64,000 nucleotides of DNA from Serpula lacrymans var. lacrymans S7.9 (lineage: Eukaryota > Basidiomycota > Agaricomycetes > Boletales > Serpulaceae), in contig NW_006763291.1 in the NCBI RefSeq assembly GCF_000218685.1, forward strand, positions 1,015,789-1,079,788, given 5' to 3'. A program made the translations under genes and the position numbers. The notes beneath the pieces are model-generated. The model was not told the DNA's origin. It saw only the letters and a list, made by a program, of their open reading frames with translations, and made no database searches. Positions 44,275-56,929 of the stretch are shown here, piece after piece (the first letter of the stretch is position 1; the number at the start of each line of letters is the position of its first letter).

Positions 44275-46551
44275 ATGGCTACCATTTCATGCCAGACTTG
44301 TGGTCAGGTCGTCAACCGAGAGGACCTGAATTTGCATATCAGAGAGACGCACATGGCATCTTTTGGCCAACCTATACATCACGGTCAATTGACCCAATAT
44401 CCTTCGTCATTCCCCCCACCACCATCTTACCCTGGCGGGAACCAATTCGCGCCCCTATTATATCAAATTCCCCCACGAAGCACGCAGTTCACTTCATGGC
44501 AGCAGAATAATACTTTGCTCCCGGCCAACAATACGTCCATCGCCCAAATCGCTAGTGATCCATACAATGAAGATGTTCGTCTCCTTCAAAGCCTCCAGGA
44601 AAGCAATCAGATGCTGTCTGAAAAGACTAGATCTGATATAGTGCAAAAAATCGTGATTGGTGTCTACGAAAATGCGAGTCTGAGTGTGAGGGATAAAAGT
44701 ACTTGTGTTTCTTACGTGCGGAGCATGAAGATGTACGCGGTGAGTATACGGTACTCTATAGGAACAGATTAGACATTGATTTCCTTCACAGAGTCTCATA
44801 GCAAATATATTCACGCATGTGACACTTTGTACACCAAAAACTTCTAGGTGATTTCATCTTCGTCTCAATTTCTATGCAAGTCATAATGTCCTGAGCAGTT
44901 TCATCGCCGAGCTCCAAGATATGCTCAAAATATGGAAAACATGGGATAATTTGACTTCTCTGATCAACCATGGGAAGATGAAGGCTGCATTGCGTGAGCT
45001 ATACGAAAGGGTGAGCACTTAAACCAATCATTCATGCGTAGTAAAACAACCGCCCCTATTCTAGTCTCAAGTTGTCAGCAAAGGTCATCAATGCAATGTC
45101 ACATTGAACCATCCCTTGGAAGTACCCGACGAAGATGTGGAATATGTGTCAGCTCTTCTAGCGACGATCTTGACAAACGATGAAGACGTCCAGAAGTTCT
45201 ACAGCTGCACAAATGATGATGCGCAGTCATTGATTGACCTGGTACAGGCAGTACGTTTTTGGTCAATTTTCGTCATGATGCTTAAATGACAAGCTGTCGA
45301 TTATTAGCTTCTGGATGCGCATAATGTGGATATTCATGCTATCTTCAAGCGAGTATTGTTACATGCTCTTATTCGACTATCGAGGAAATCTGGCCATTAC
45401 CCAGGAGGAATGGCATTACGGGAGTTGCAATATAGCGGAGCCCCCATTACTGGAGGTGGATTTGGTGACATCTACAAAGGTTCTGTGCTTGAACGCGCGG
45501 TAGCTGTCAAAGTTTTGCGAACCTTTGGTACAGAGCAGGAACTTCTCAAGGTAGGTTGAGACATGGTTAACAATTTGATTCGCTCACTCTCGCTATTACA
45601 CACAGAGTTTGTCATGTGAAGTTGTTGTCTGGCGCAATACGAAGCATCCCAACCTTCTACCCTTCTACGGCGTTTTTCGTCAGGAAAATCTAAGCGCCAT
45701 TTGCCTTGTTTCACCCTGGATGGATAATGGAACGGTAACCAATTACGTACGAAATCATGATAATGTGGATTATTTTTCCTTGGTGAGTATCCACTCAGTC
45801 ATACCTAGTTATCACCTGACTTTTCACAGATTATGGACATCGCCAAAGGTCTCCAATACCTGCATGGAATGTTGCCTACCATCGTTCATGGAGATATCAA
45901 AGGGGTAAGCCATAGTCTGAGTGTAATATTAGTGAGCCTTTGTTGACGCAAATCATAGGCAAATATCTTTGTCTCTCCGTTAGGAAGAGCCTGTCTAGCT
46001 GATTTTGGACTAGCGGCTGTTAATGACATACTGCTGAAGTTACCATCTACTACACGCCATCTTGGCTTGTCCGTACGATACTCTGCACCCGAAATTTTGC
46101 GTGCGAGTCAAGCCATGGACGGAAAGCCAACACGAGCGACCACCATGAGTGACATTTATTCCTTTGCATGCGTGTGTTATGAGGTCAGTAAATAGTCTAT
46201 TGATTGCAAAATAATGGTTATCGATGCAGGTTGTGGAAGATATATTCCAAGTTGGAGCCGTTCGGAAATAGTGACTCCAACCAAACATCCATTGCTGTCC
46301 TCCAAGGCCGAAGGCCCTCTCGTCCTAATAGTCAACAACTGGATGATGCCCTGTGGCAGTATATAGAAAAGTGTTGGCACCAAGAGAGCAAAGCACGACC
46401 CACAGCTGAGGCAGTTGTTTCGTATCTATCGTCGAGGCGACCGGCAAACGGTGCTCTCGAGCCCCATCCTGACAAAGAATGGGATGATGATTTTCGAGTC
46501 CAAATCACGTATCCCTTAGCTCAACACCCCTTCCACTTCTTAGCAAACTAA
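44275..46551 (+). CDS. TKL-type protein kinase B with N-terminal Cys/His module
   Basis: Starts MATISCQTCGQVVNREDLNL followed by HIRETH, the same C-x2-C-x12-H-x4-H unit as kinase A. A Pro-rich linker and helical exons follow (MLSEKTRSDIVQKIV; LKIWKTWDNLTSLIN). The kinase domain has GGGFGDIYKG, VAVKVLR, CLVSPWMDNGTV, HGDIKG|ANIFV, DFGLA (about 46001), SAPEIL and SDIYSFACVCYE. The last exon (about 46245-46551) ends with an acidic tail, DKEWDDDFRVQ. Exon borders fall at the same places as in kinases A and C. The D of HxD, the N and the DFG are all kept, so activity is likely. Confidence 0.85.
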
Positions 46552-47879
46552 GGAGAAAATATGAGGTGAGTGTTTAGTTATGCTCTTCGCTCGCTTCGTA
46601 GACTGTCACCTAACTGATAGCCATCCAGCCAAACATTCACATACGCGGTTATATACTTCTGCCTAGGCTTAAAATGGCATCCGACTTAATATAGTTTATC
46701 ACTCGATATGATTGAGCGTTTCCTACCTCCATCGGATTATACTCAGCTGCGGATGGAGAAACACGATTTGATTTGTACTTGTATTCATGAAATTATACCA
46801 TACATGGCTTACTCGGCCTTCATTGTGTCTGATGTCAGACGCTGGACGGTCTGCAACGATGTGAACCTACACTTTATATCTCAATTACTGCTTGAATATA
46901 GTGCAATTCAACATCATCGTTTGGTCACATCGCATGATCTAGTCTGAAAGTTTGATGGTATTTGTACAAGTGTCCATTGGAGACATTATAATCCGTTCGG
47001 GTACGTCACACTACCACTCGCTGTAAGTTAACTGGAATCCAGTGCAACCAGCGTCTGTGACAATAACAAGCCAGTGCAGGTATTGAATGTTGAATATTCA
47101 ATATCGATGACGCCCTTTTCTCGTAAATGTGGTGGGTTTAGAAACTATATTATTTCTTTCGTTGATACAAGACGTAACTTGAAATTTACCATTGACAAGG
47201 TCAATTCAATTATAATATATATGGGAGGGAGAGCAGAACCTCTTGTATTGTTTTTTTCAAGTTAGTGTCTTGTACTGGCACGCTGGGGATAGGTACATAA
47301 TGACAGCCGTTGGGGGCGTTGCAACTGTTGCAAAGCCGTAAGTAATCACGATTCTCCAGAGGGACTGTTCTAGCGTTGTACTCGAATATACTTTGTTATT
47401 CATAGTCCGCGCCTAGGTCCGCGCGTCGGTCTTTCCGCGACACCATCTGTGGGTCCGTGTGTATTGCGAGTCGCTTTTGTGAATAATCATGTCAACAGCA
47501 TACTTGCAAAGGTAACATTTACGTCCGTGGTGCATCAAAAAAACAGCTGACCTTCTTATCCGAATCATAGCAATGACCAAAGTGCTTGAATGGCGTGTAA
47601 GGCATGAGAATCAGCACGGCAGTGTCCATGATGGGCCTTGAAGTTACGTCTACTAGTACTTATTATGAAAATGGATAGCGACAATGTCGTTTTTGAGCTA
47701 GAACAGGTCTGCAGGGGTGCCAGTGGCTCTGCAGCGACATATATATATTCGGCGCCAGTTCCTTCGTCCTCCAGCGACTCGGACATCTAATTCATCACTA
47801 CCCTCTTCCATTGTGACATTTGTCGCATTCACCTACTTGAAGGGACTCCTGCGCGATGTACAATACAGCCCTCAATCAA
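46552..47879. other. Gap between kinases B and C
   Basis: About 1.3 kb without a recognisable gene. The short open stretches look random. Confidence 0.45.
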
Positions 47880-50021
47880 ATGATGTCGTGTCAGGGATGC
47901 CGACAATCCGTACCTGCCCATGCGATGGCCCAACACCTTCGAGGGTGTGCAGCAAGTGGTCATCACGTTGGCCCCCAACACCATCAAGCGTACGTTGTGA
48001 GTTGATGTTACCCCCGATGACTCGGATGATCTCTTTATCTAACGATGTCACGTATATAGGCAAACGGCATGACTAGAGGGGCCTCCCTTGAATCTACTAG
48101 GAGTGCTTTACCTAAGCCTCTCGAAGATATCATCGATGATACACTACACGATCTATATAATCGCCTGCGTAAAACTCGCGGGCTTGCCAAAGCTGATATA
48201 GATGATTGTTCCAACTGTATGCGGAGTGTAAAGATATACGCGGTAAGCCCTCCTTTAGATGACTCAAGTCTGTATAGTCTGAGGCATACATACTTATGTC
48301 CAGGGTCTCCTTGGTTGTGCCTATGTACACTTGAAGCTTTGTGTTCAAGATAGAAGGTAATGTCCAAAACATGCTATACTTTTGATCATCCTACTTACAT
48401 AGTTGACAGGCTACTGCAAGAACTACAAGGCGCTGTTAGAGTATGGGAAAGATGGAGTCAGTTTGAGTCTATAGCAAGGCAGGACGAGATAAGGAAAAAA
48501 TTCCAAAGCATGCTACAAGCGGTAAGCAGTCGATAAGGTACAAAAATCGTTCAACTGATTCTATTCTTTTCCAGTCGCCGAAATGTAGAGGTCATTTAGA
48601 CTTCAAAATGACAATCCCGTTCATCCCTCCCTCAGATACTGATGTCATTCGTGCTCTTTTGATCAGTTTTGTGGAAGCTCCAGCTTGGGAGGGAGCATTT
48701 TACTCGGAGAGGGGTGACCGAGCGCAAAACCTTGTGGATTTACTTCAGCTGGTGCGTGTTCAGTGCAGTGCACCCAGTAATCGTTGATCGTCACACGGAG
48801 ACACTCAGGTATTGGAAGATGCTTCTACAACGTCTGGTTGCCGCCACCGTCTTCTCAGTGCCTTAGTTCGATTATCAAGGAAGTCCAGTAGATGGCCCCA
48901 TCGTTTAGTACTACGTGAGGACTTGATACAGTACAACACTCAAACTCGTAAAATGGGGGGATTTGGAGACGTGTATTCTGGCGTTTTCAATAAAAAAACC
49001 ACAGTCTCTGTCAAAGTCATGCGCATGACTCAGGGCCATCATACCGAAAAATTTCTCAAAGTAGGTTCAGCCGTATCTTACAGTCCTTTTGGATTTGAAT
49101 TCTGATGAAGATTTACAGCATTTTTCGAGCGAGGCCGTTATTTGGCGACACCTCAATCATCCCAACATCTTGCCCTTCTTTGGTATCTTCCACAAGGGCA
49201 TAGATGTAGGCTTCGTCTCAATGTGGATGGAGAACGGTAACGTGCTGTCATTTCTCAAGCGTTATCCAACCGTGGACCGGGAGCTCCTGGTAAGATATTT
49301 CCGTGCTAGGAAAGTTGCATCGCAAACACCAGCTTACGCCCTTGTATAGCTTTCTGACATCGCAGGGGGTCTCCAGTATCTTCATAACGCCAGCCCAACC
49401 ATTCTACATGGCGATCTAAAAGGAGTAAGTCGATAAGCTACGTGGGGTCGTCCAAGCTTTGAGACTGATTATATGTATTTGTAGGATAATATTCTCGTGA
49501 ACAATTCCTTTAGGGCTTGTTTAGCTGATTTTGGTGTCACTTCTACAGAAGACTCGAGAATCATATTAGATAGCACCACCGTGCATACCAAAGCGACGTC
49601 AAGGTGGTCTGCTCCAGAACTGCTCGAGGAGGAAGGGCGTGTCAGTGCCGCCACTGACATCTATGCCTATGGAATGGTGGGCTACGAGGTAGTTGACATT
49701 TCGCCTCTAGTTAATCGATCTAAAATCTAAACGCTTGCATAGATTTACTCAGGTCGACTACCTTTTCAAGAAAGCCATGGCGACCACGCCATATACCAAT
49801 TACTTAAGAAAGGGAAAAGACCTGAGCGCCCCGATAATAACACACTGGATTCCTCACTATGGAACTTCATAGGCCAATGTTGGCATCAGGAACCTGGGAG
49901 GCGTCCTTCGGCTAATGGGGTAGCGAGATTCCTAGCAGGGAGGAGACGTCCGGACACTCGTCCTCCTTCTGTCTGGAATATAAAGTTGCCAGACGAGGCC
50001 TACACAGCGTATTACGAGTGA
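47880..50021 (+). CDS. TKL-type protein kinase C with N-terminal Cys module
   Basis: Two adjacent in-frame ATGs (47880, 47883) precede SCQGCRQSVPAHAMAQHLRG then C, where the last zinc ligand is Cys instead of His. Exon 2 (from 48061) and the following helical exons align with kinases A and B (DIDDCSNCMRSVKIYA; YVHLKLCVQD). The kinase domain has MGGFGDVYSG, SVKVMRM (the catalytic Lys is kept), MWMENGNVLSFLK, HGDLKG|DNILV, DFGVT (about 49530), SAPELL, DIYAYGMVGYE and a C lobe ending LPDEAYTAYYE-TGA. All introns are GT-AG. It is the most divergent of the three N termini. Confidence 0.83.
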
Positions 50022-50393
50022 AAAGCAGTCAGCAGATAGAACGTAGTATGACTTAGTGTAATTTTATTTTTGCTGTACCACCCTGATCCGAGTTTGTAAT
50101 CCTAGCAGCCTCACCCACCTATACGGACGTTAGTTCACCTGGCACCGAATCGCAACGATGGATGATGTGGTAGACTTGTCCCATCTTCTTTGTTCGTGGG
50201 TAGAGTGCTCATCGCAGTTAACCATCACGCTCTCATATAGACTCTGCAATACAAATATCCCAGATCATGATGTTTTAGTTTGGTCAACCATGTATACACA
50301 GACGTCTTCTGAAACAAGGGGTATAACATGAGTATATATATCACTGGCGTCGGAGAAAGCAGCCTCACGTTCGTAATGAGCCCACACTCAGCG
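50022..50393. other. Gap between kinase C and STE3
   Basis: 372 bp between two convergent genes. No gene and no CaaX-ending small ORF is seen on either strand. Confidence 0.45.
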
Positions 50394-51970
50394 CTAACTC
50401 AAAACCGATGAAACCATTTGGATAGGTTCCTGGTATGTAATCTCCGATAGAGGCGCAATTTCTAAATCCTCGTCGCCTTGAACAGGAGATCCAGTTGACC
50501 CTGGTATAGAACCAAGCACCTCCCTTTTGGTGGGGCTATACCGAACACCATTCAAATCACACGGTGAGCTGCCTAAACTTCCGGCGGATGTGCGCGATGT
50601 AAGGACATGAAGATGAAGTGTAGGTTTATGCTTTTGAGTGTTGCTTGATGAAGACTCTCCGCTGTAAAAGGACTCGAGGCGCTTTTGCCTAAATCAAGGA
50701 AGGCGAATTAACAAACGAACTATTGAAATACCGAAAATTGGTGACAAACATTTTCCTAGAGTTTCTGGAGTACACGTCGCTTGTGCTTTTAGTAACATAG
50801 AGGAAGGCATTACGATACCTCCTCCTAGCCTCTTCCGTAAAAGCAAAGAACGTAAAGAACGTGAGAGCATACACTACATAACACCACCGTGCCCACTGTA
50901 GAGTTGATGAAAGCCTAGGAATCGACCGCATTTCGGCAGAGGTGTACTGTACTACTTCAGAAATATTGGCATGTATGACGTCCCATCCTACCCATGGCTG
51001 CACCATATCCAAAGTTGCGTCTTGAATGATGTCATATATACCTGGAGGGAATGAACATAGGAATACGATGACAACGAGAGTCAGAAGTCGCCAGTAATGA
51101 GACTGATCCCAGATAAGATGATTGTTATTTTCTCCTAAGAGCTCTTGAAAATTTGCCTTTCTTCGTATAATGGTACGAATGACCAGGCCTACCGGTTGTC
51201 AGTTTTGAGGAAAAGGTTTTGCAGGCACCAGCTTACCCATGTAGAAAATTAGGACGAGTCCGATTACAGCTGGCCACATTACAAACAGTGGAAAGGCAGG
51301 TGTGACATTCGCTATAGCGAAATAGCAACCCACCTCTTCGAAGATGAAGAACCGTTGATACTGAGGAATATATGCTATATAGTTTTGGTCAGCTAACTCC
51401 TGTGATAGTATCCCATAACATACCTAAAATGATAGATAATATTGGTATTCCCATCACAATCGAAAGGTCGACAACAATACCTCGCCATTGCTACAGCGGA
51501 CCATGAGAAACCTACAATGTGGGAGAAAATAAATTACACGCCTTTGTATTGTTCCGAATTGGCCCAGAGCATGCGCTGGTAGCAAGGTGTAATCGGCGGA
51601 CAATACATACTGAAGCTGCCGGTACAGCGACGCGACCACCAATCAATAGACGACTGGCTGGGGAAAAAAATAAAGGATGGATAACATACATTATAAGAAG
51701 GTTCACGGACATATATCACACCATACTGGTGCCCTATTAGTGACGTTGTCATTCCATAAAATCGAATTCAAGAATCCAACGAGGCAAAGCAAGCTCGTCC
51801 ACGCGATATAAAGACATGTACCGATGTTCCTCGCTGCCAATAAATTCATATTCGCGCTTTGGAAATAAAACAGGGAACCACGCACCTCGGAAATGCATTG
51901 GTAGCAAAATGCCCGGTAAGATAAATCCGAAGAATGCGAAAGCAGAATACACATGGTTCGCAGGACTCAT
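50394..51970 (-). CDS. STE3: STE3-type mating pheromone receptor (7TM GPCR)
   Basis: Starts MSPANHVYSAFAFFGFILPG at 51970. Exons joined in frame give the standard fungal STE3 blocks: RNIGTCLYIAWTSLLCLVG, NSILWNDNVTNRAPVWCDIS, RLLIGGRVAVPAASVCIVRR, WRGIVVDLSIVMGIPIL, FFIFEEVGCYFAIANVTPAF, FVMWPAVIGLVLIFYM, HYWRLLTLVVIVFLCSFPPG, WARWCYVVYALTFFTFFAF and TEEARRRYR. The cytosolic tail (about 100 residues, Ser-rich) ends SSVLS-TAG. Seven TM segments are present, so it looks functional. It binds lipopeptide pheromones and signals through a G protein and MAPK cascade. The intron after NTK fits only with a GC donor (AAG|GCGTGT, about 51543). In agaricomycetes such genes sit in B mating loci or as non-mating paralogues. 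Confidence 0.92.
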
Positions 51971-52904
51971 CTTCAACGACTTCGCAGGCAAACGGGACAA
52001 AAGGCCAGCCCCCGTCCCCAATGCTTGGATAGAGCCCTTATAATAGTGACTCACATATCCAGGTTTAACATCCTGTTTCATAGAACCACACACCGCATCA
52101 AACGGCTTAATTCATGACACGAGTTGTCCGGGATAAGTCTACTTTCTGTACTCTCCATCTGAGCGCCTCTTTCAAAACAAGTACCTGGCCAATGATGGGA
52201 AGCCGCCAAGTACGCCACTGTTAGAAATATTGACATCCATTGACAGTGGCACCCTAAGACTAAGACTGTTATACAGTTATTTCAAATCTCTGTGGAAATG
52301 CAGAGCGCAACTCACCTGACAACCAACTGTTCACTGCCTAAGAACAAGTCAGATGTCTACCCCAGAGTCAGTCACTTAATGCTGAGCTTGGCTTACATAT
52401 CGATAGGCAAATGAGCTGGGTGCGCAGTCAGCAACTCGTAGAAAATGAGTCCCGCTAAACTAAACACCTCAGTCCGAACCCCGCGACATGACGGTACCGT
52501 TTCAACGTTGAAACGGCAGAGCTTTGAAACTGGCGGAACACTAACCTTAACCCCAAGACTTCCTTGACACAATGTGGTATTAGTTACATACAAGATGTTG
52601 CCGTATTAGCATTTTTCTATTGTAAAATATACGCTTAGAGGTATTGTATGCATTATCCTAAAAACTTTGAAGCCCGAAGTACAGCCAGATATTATAGTAT
52701 CAGTACATCATAAATTTTCCGATCATCCAGCAAACCAAGCAATTTGTATGGCCTCGAAAAGGGAGTTCCAGCGAGGCAACAGATAGTGAGGTGGTTCAAT
52801 CACGGACGTAATATGATAGCCTCAGGATATGGATTCCTTCACGTCAGCTCTTGGCGAGCACATATGGGCGTAGAATTGGGAAATGGGAGCGCACGTCCTC
52901 CGAT
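51971..52904 (-). pseudogene. Gap containing a kinase-like fragment (52393-52590)
   Basis: Within this stretch the - strand at 52393-52590 reads VRTEVFSLAGLIFYELLTAH, which resembles the F-helix region of a protein kinase C lobe (D-V-[FY]-S-L/F-G-x-L-x-Y-E-L-L). No HRD, DFG or Gly loop was found around it. It may be a relic of the neighbouring kinase family. The rest (51971-52390 and 52600-52900) shows no recognisable gene. Confidence 0.3.
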
Positions 52905-54515
52905 TCAGGTTGGCAGAGTCGATTCTCCAAGTCCTGATGTCGGGACTGAGAACGACGACATTTCGATAACTCCGCCCACATAGCTCTCACGGAGGTGGAA
53001 GAAGATGCGAGATGCCAGCACGCTATGCAAGACAAGCTGTAGCCTATGACCTCATTTCAGTAATCATAGATGTAAAGTTCAGGGACGAAGCATGCACGCA
53101 CGCATCGAGTGAGTTTGTGTATCCAAGCTAATGTAGAAAGCGAACGGTTAGATCGATCATTTCTCGCGGGCTCAGCGCACTCACCGGAACCGCGATGTTA
53201 ACGATGATGTTAATTATCGTCACAGCTGATGTTCCGAAGAGCCCCCGATCAGAAATGACATTTTTAAATGACAATGGATGAATGGATGGACGCACAGATT
53301 ATACAACCCATATACATCACACCATCGCGGATAAGTATGGTAATCAATAGACCTTTAACAAAGCGGTAATGCCTGAAACTTGCCAAGGCGGTGGTGATTA
53401 GCAAAACTGAGCGTTGGTGTAGGCATCAGATCAAGGGTTCACTCGATGTGTAAATGATACCCACAAAGTTCAAAAAATAGCACAAATCCATATTGTATAG
53501 CATAAGTCGTGTCTCCCAGGAAAAGGCAACTACCTGAGTTTATAGAGCGCGGGTAAGATCTATAACGAATCATTTTTAACACATAACTTACTACGGCTAC
53601 TGCTCTTCCAATATGGTACGGAAATGCTCCCTCCAATGGAAAACTTTATGCAAACATTTATTCAGTATTTTTCAATTGAACGTACACGAGCGCTTACCAA
53701 GCCGAATACCAGTATTCCCGCCAGCACCTTTTTATTGCCCTGCCAGAGGGCATATGTTCGCACAGCGAGAAGGCCTAGAAAACGATATTTAGCCCACTAC
53801 AAACTTCAACGGGTTTTTATATCATACCCTCTGCAGAAAGGATGCCCAAAACGTGTATCACTGCATAGGCCATGTATGTCAGAATTGAGTTGCGAGGGGA
53901 AAATTGTTTAGTATACTTACGATTTGAAGAAATTTCGAATGGTTTACACTATACATTCTTTATTTAAGCCAGCAGCTTTTCAATAAAGAATATAAAACCG
54001 ACATTTCCCGTCTGCTCTGCATTGGCATCTAAATTTCTCTCAATACGGTGAATGATATTCACGAGAGGCAAGAAAACTCACTGATCACGGTCATGATAGC
54101 ACCAACGCACGGTATATAGCGCGCTGCTGTAAACACCACTCGGGCAAAATTCCATTGTCTTTGCCATATCCAATGTACCTGCCAATCGATATTCAATATC
54201 AGGAAGGGAAACCCTAGTAACAAGGAAGTAACCTCACCTCCGCGTCCAAAGACACACAATAGTCAAACACCTGATAATCCTGACATTAACGACAGCGACT
54301 CAACATACTCCAGCACCCTTACCCATACTACCAAACCAGCGACTAATAAATTCACGACGATGAGCAGGCATGATTGAAGATTCTAGGCAATATATGTACC
54401 ATTGAAATACTAAGGGACACTCATGAGTAATGAATCTAATTTTGATTGAGGATGTATTCACCTTGGACACCTGTAAATCGAAATAAAAACTAGGGGTAGT
54501 GGGTAAAGCTGACAT
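52905..54515 (-). CDS. DUF6533 family integral membrane protein
   Basis: Starts MSALPTTPSFYFDLQ at 54515. Small exons joined by GT-AG introns include VFDYCVSLDAE|VHWIWQRQWNFARVVFTA followed by ARYIPCVGAIMTVI, the DUF6533 signature. Then come GLLAVRTYALWQGNKKVLAG, ILIRDGVMYMGCIICA, AVTIINIIVNIAV and the conserved end LHSVLASRIFFHLRES, with a stop at 52905. The family is a basidiomycete-expanded multi-pass membrane protein group of unknown function. The order of blocks is normal, but several mid-gene exon borders (53400-53650) are uncertain, so a lesion there cannot be excluded. It lies on the same strand as STE3. Confidence 0.72.
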
Positions 54516-56929
54516 GTCCCTATCCTCGAAGCCAGATAGAAGTCCAGTGGGATTATATACATTCCGGCGATGCTAGTACACCGGCTGCGCCTGACGACTT
54601 ATACCAATGGGCCCTTATCTGTGGCACTGATGATCTGATGATCTTCGAAGCAAAGATGTCACTCTGGACTACTAGAAATGGCCTTCTGTGCCATAAGTAC
54701 GCAAATAGCAGTTTTTCTTCGGACCAATCGAGGATAAAAGGATGACAACGTGAGAGAAAGCCCTCGCATTGAAATTGGCGTCACGACGGTCTCCCGGTGA
54801 TGGTCTGTTGCTCATATGCAGGCCTCAAGTTTATGTTTTCTTGTTGGGACAGTGACAAGTACCTATACGAACAGCCAGCTAACGGCCTTCCTAGTAATCC
54901 AGAATAGCCATGCCACTACATCTGAAATGAACGGGGTTCCATCTGTCCTAAAACGAATAGCTATAGGCGTCAGCGACGAAATATGTACTTGATTTGAGTT
55001 CCGCTTACACGCCCGTGGCATCCAGTTGGGGGCAAAAAAAATCGTTTTTCCAAGTCGTGGACATGATGCACGCAATATACCTAGACAGTGCCGCTCAGTG
55101 CTAGCCCCTTAGCCCCTTGCTTGTATTTTCAAATCACAGCATCTGTGTCGTTATATCCCCTTTCTGCCATTATTTCAGCATGCTGTAGTTCTAAGTACGT
55201 ACCGTCCAATACAGCCACGGCTCAGCGCTCAGGGCCGAGAATGGCATCCTTAAATTCCGCTGCCGCTCTGAAAGCGAACAAGGCAGTGGTCACCAAGGAC
55301 ACATTTTCTGTTGGGAGCCACAGGCAAAGAATTACAATTTGATTCAGAGAATTGGAGATGAGATGAGAAACTTTACAATTGATAAATGAGAGATAGTCAT
55401 CGTCGATTCGATAGAGCAACGGGATCCGTGCTCTTGATGAGCCATCAACATCACGGATTGCGCTAATAAGATTTGCCCGTCTATGGTGAAAAATTCAATG
55501 ACACCAGTATCCACGAGTACGATTAAATGGTGATTTCTCGGAGGACAGGTTTTATACGCAAAATTGAAACCACAGCCTCTGAGACAAAGATACTCGCAAT
55601 CCACACTGGGAGGGAACTAAGTGTGACTGTCAAAAGCGCGTCTAGATACCGCTGGGGATGCGTCCCGAAGATGCGCCAATCGCTACTTCATTTAAATGTG
55701 ACCTTCTGCGTAAACACTGGCTTTCGCCACGGAGTCGTTGTGCACAAAACGATGTAGCCCAAGCTCACTGATTTATGTTGTTCTCCAGTGCCCATGCAAC
55801 AAAAACATTTCATTGTGTAAAATGACATTACTGGACATGTATGCCTCGGGAGACCCAAACGATCCTGACAACAGTAAGTACACCGTAAATATCGAGTGAG
55901 CGCAGAATGAATACCGACTTTGACTTCAAATTAAAGCCCTCTAACTCGCCTGACCGATGACAATGATTTATAATGCGACAAAAGATAGTCCTAAATACAA
56001 TGGGAACTCACAGTCTGCCATCTTCCGCATCACAACCTGAGCCTGAGGTAAACATACGACATCCCCGCATCACTGGTATTCACACTGTAACTATGTCGGT
56101 CGATCCACGCCCAAAGGACTGTCATCCAATAGGGCTGTCCCCGCGGAACTTGATGAAAGAGGACATTCTGTGGGACAACTTGAACTTCATTTGTCATATC
56201 GAACTTGAACCTTGAAGTTTAAGTTGCCACATGCAATACTAAGAGTGCACTGGGCCAGAGTGGATTTGACATTTAGTGGCAAACCAGGTCTCCTAGAACA
56301 AAGTACCACATCCTTCCAAACACTGCAATCACTGGGAGGAGAACAGGGCGTTGGAGATGAGTTGGTCACCTGATACAAACTCATACTGCAACAAACAGGT
56401 TACAACAGAAAACACCAACCTATCATGATGAGTATCTTCCACTGTGACGATGATCAAAGCCAAAACACGGAAGGTCTCTTGTGAAGCAGAGCTTTTGGTA
56501 GTCGTCCTCAACGGAAAGCGATCTATTTTAGCTCAGGCGAGTACCGTGACAACAATGTTCATTTTTAAAAGTTCTGTCTAGACATTGTCGCGTAGTCAAG
56601 CCCAGTCAAAAACGACACGACAGAATTAGAATTAGACTGAATCTCAGTGAATATATGATTGCCAAACAAATACACTGATATAATCAAAAACTTCTCACGA
56701 TTGAAAACGATTGAGATTCTGGACTTTGACTCTGATCATGAACTCAACTTGACTTCAACTTGTCTCGGTGTCTCGACGACAGTCTGGATGGAATCCTGGT
56801 CATGTGACCAGTTCCCCAAAATGTTGCTGCCCCAGCACAACACACTACATCTCCTTGTCCTCATACCACCTCCATCCCAGTACCACCATGAACTTTTTAC
56901 AGCAAGGCCCTATGTATAAATTTAACTGA
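54516..56929. other. Unresolved region with hydrophobic open stretches
   Basis: No gene is recognised with confidence. On the - strand about 55530-55690 reads as a hydrophobic segment (LLTVTLSSLPVWIASIFVSE). Near 54900 another segment reads as hydrophobic (DVVAWLFWITRKAVSWLF). They could be exons or relics of a membrane protein, but I could not chain them. A local repeat of CAACTTGA-like words lies at 56180-56240 and 56745-56765. Confidence 0.3.

Noticed and set aside
44052..44510. 152-codon + strand open frame before kinase B
   Set aside because: It overlaps the first exon of kinase B in another frame and resembles no family. Kinase B's SCxxC start matches its paralogues.
56846..56870. Antisense TGT GTT GTG CTG, resembling a CaaX end
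   Set aside because: No stop codon follows the would-be CaaX tetrapeptide.
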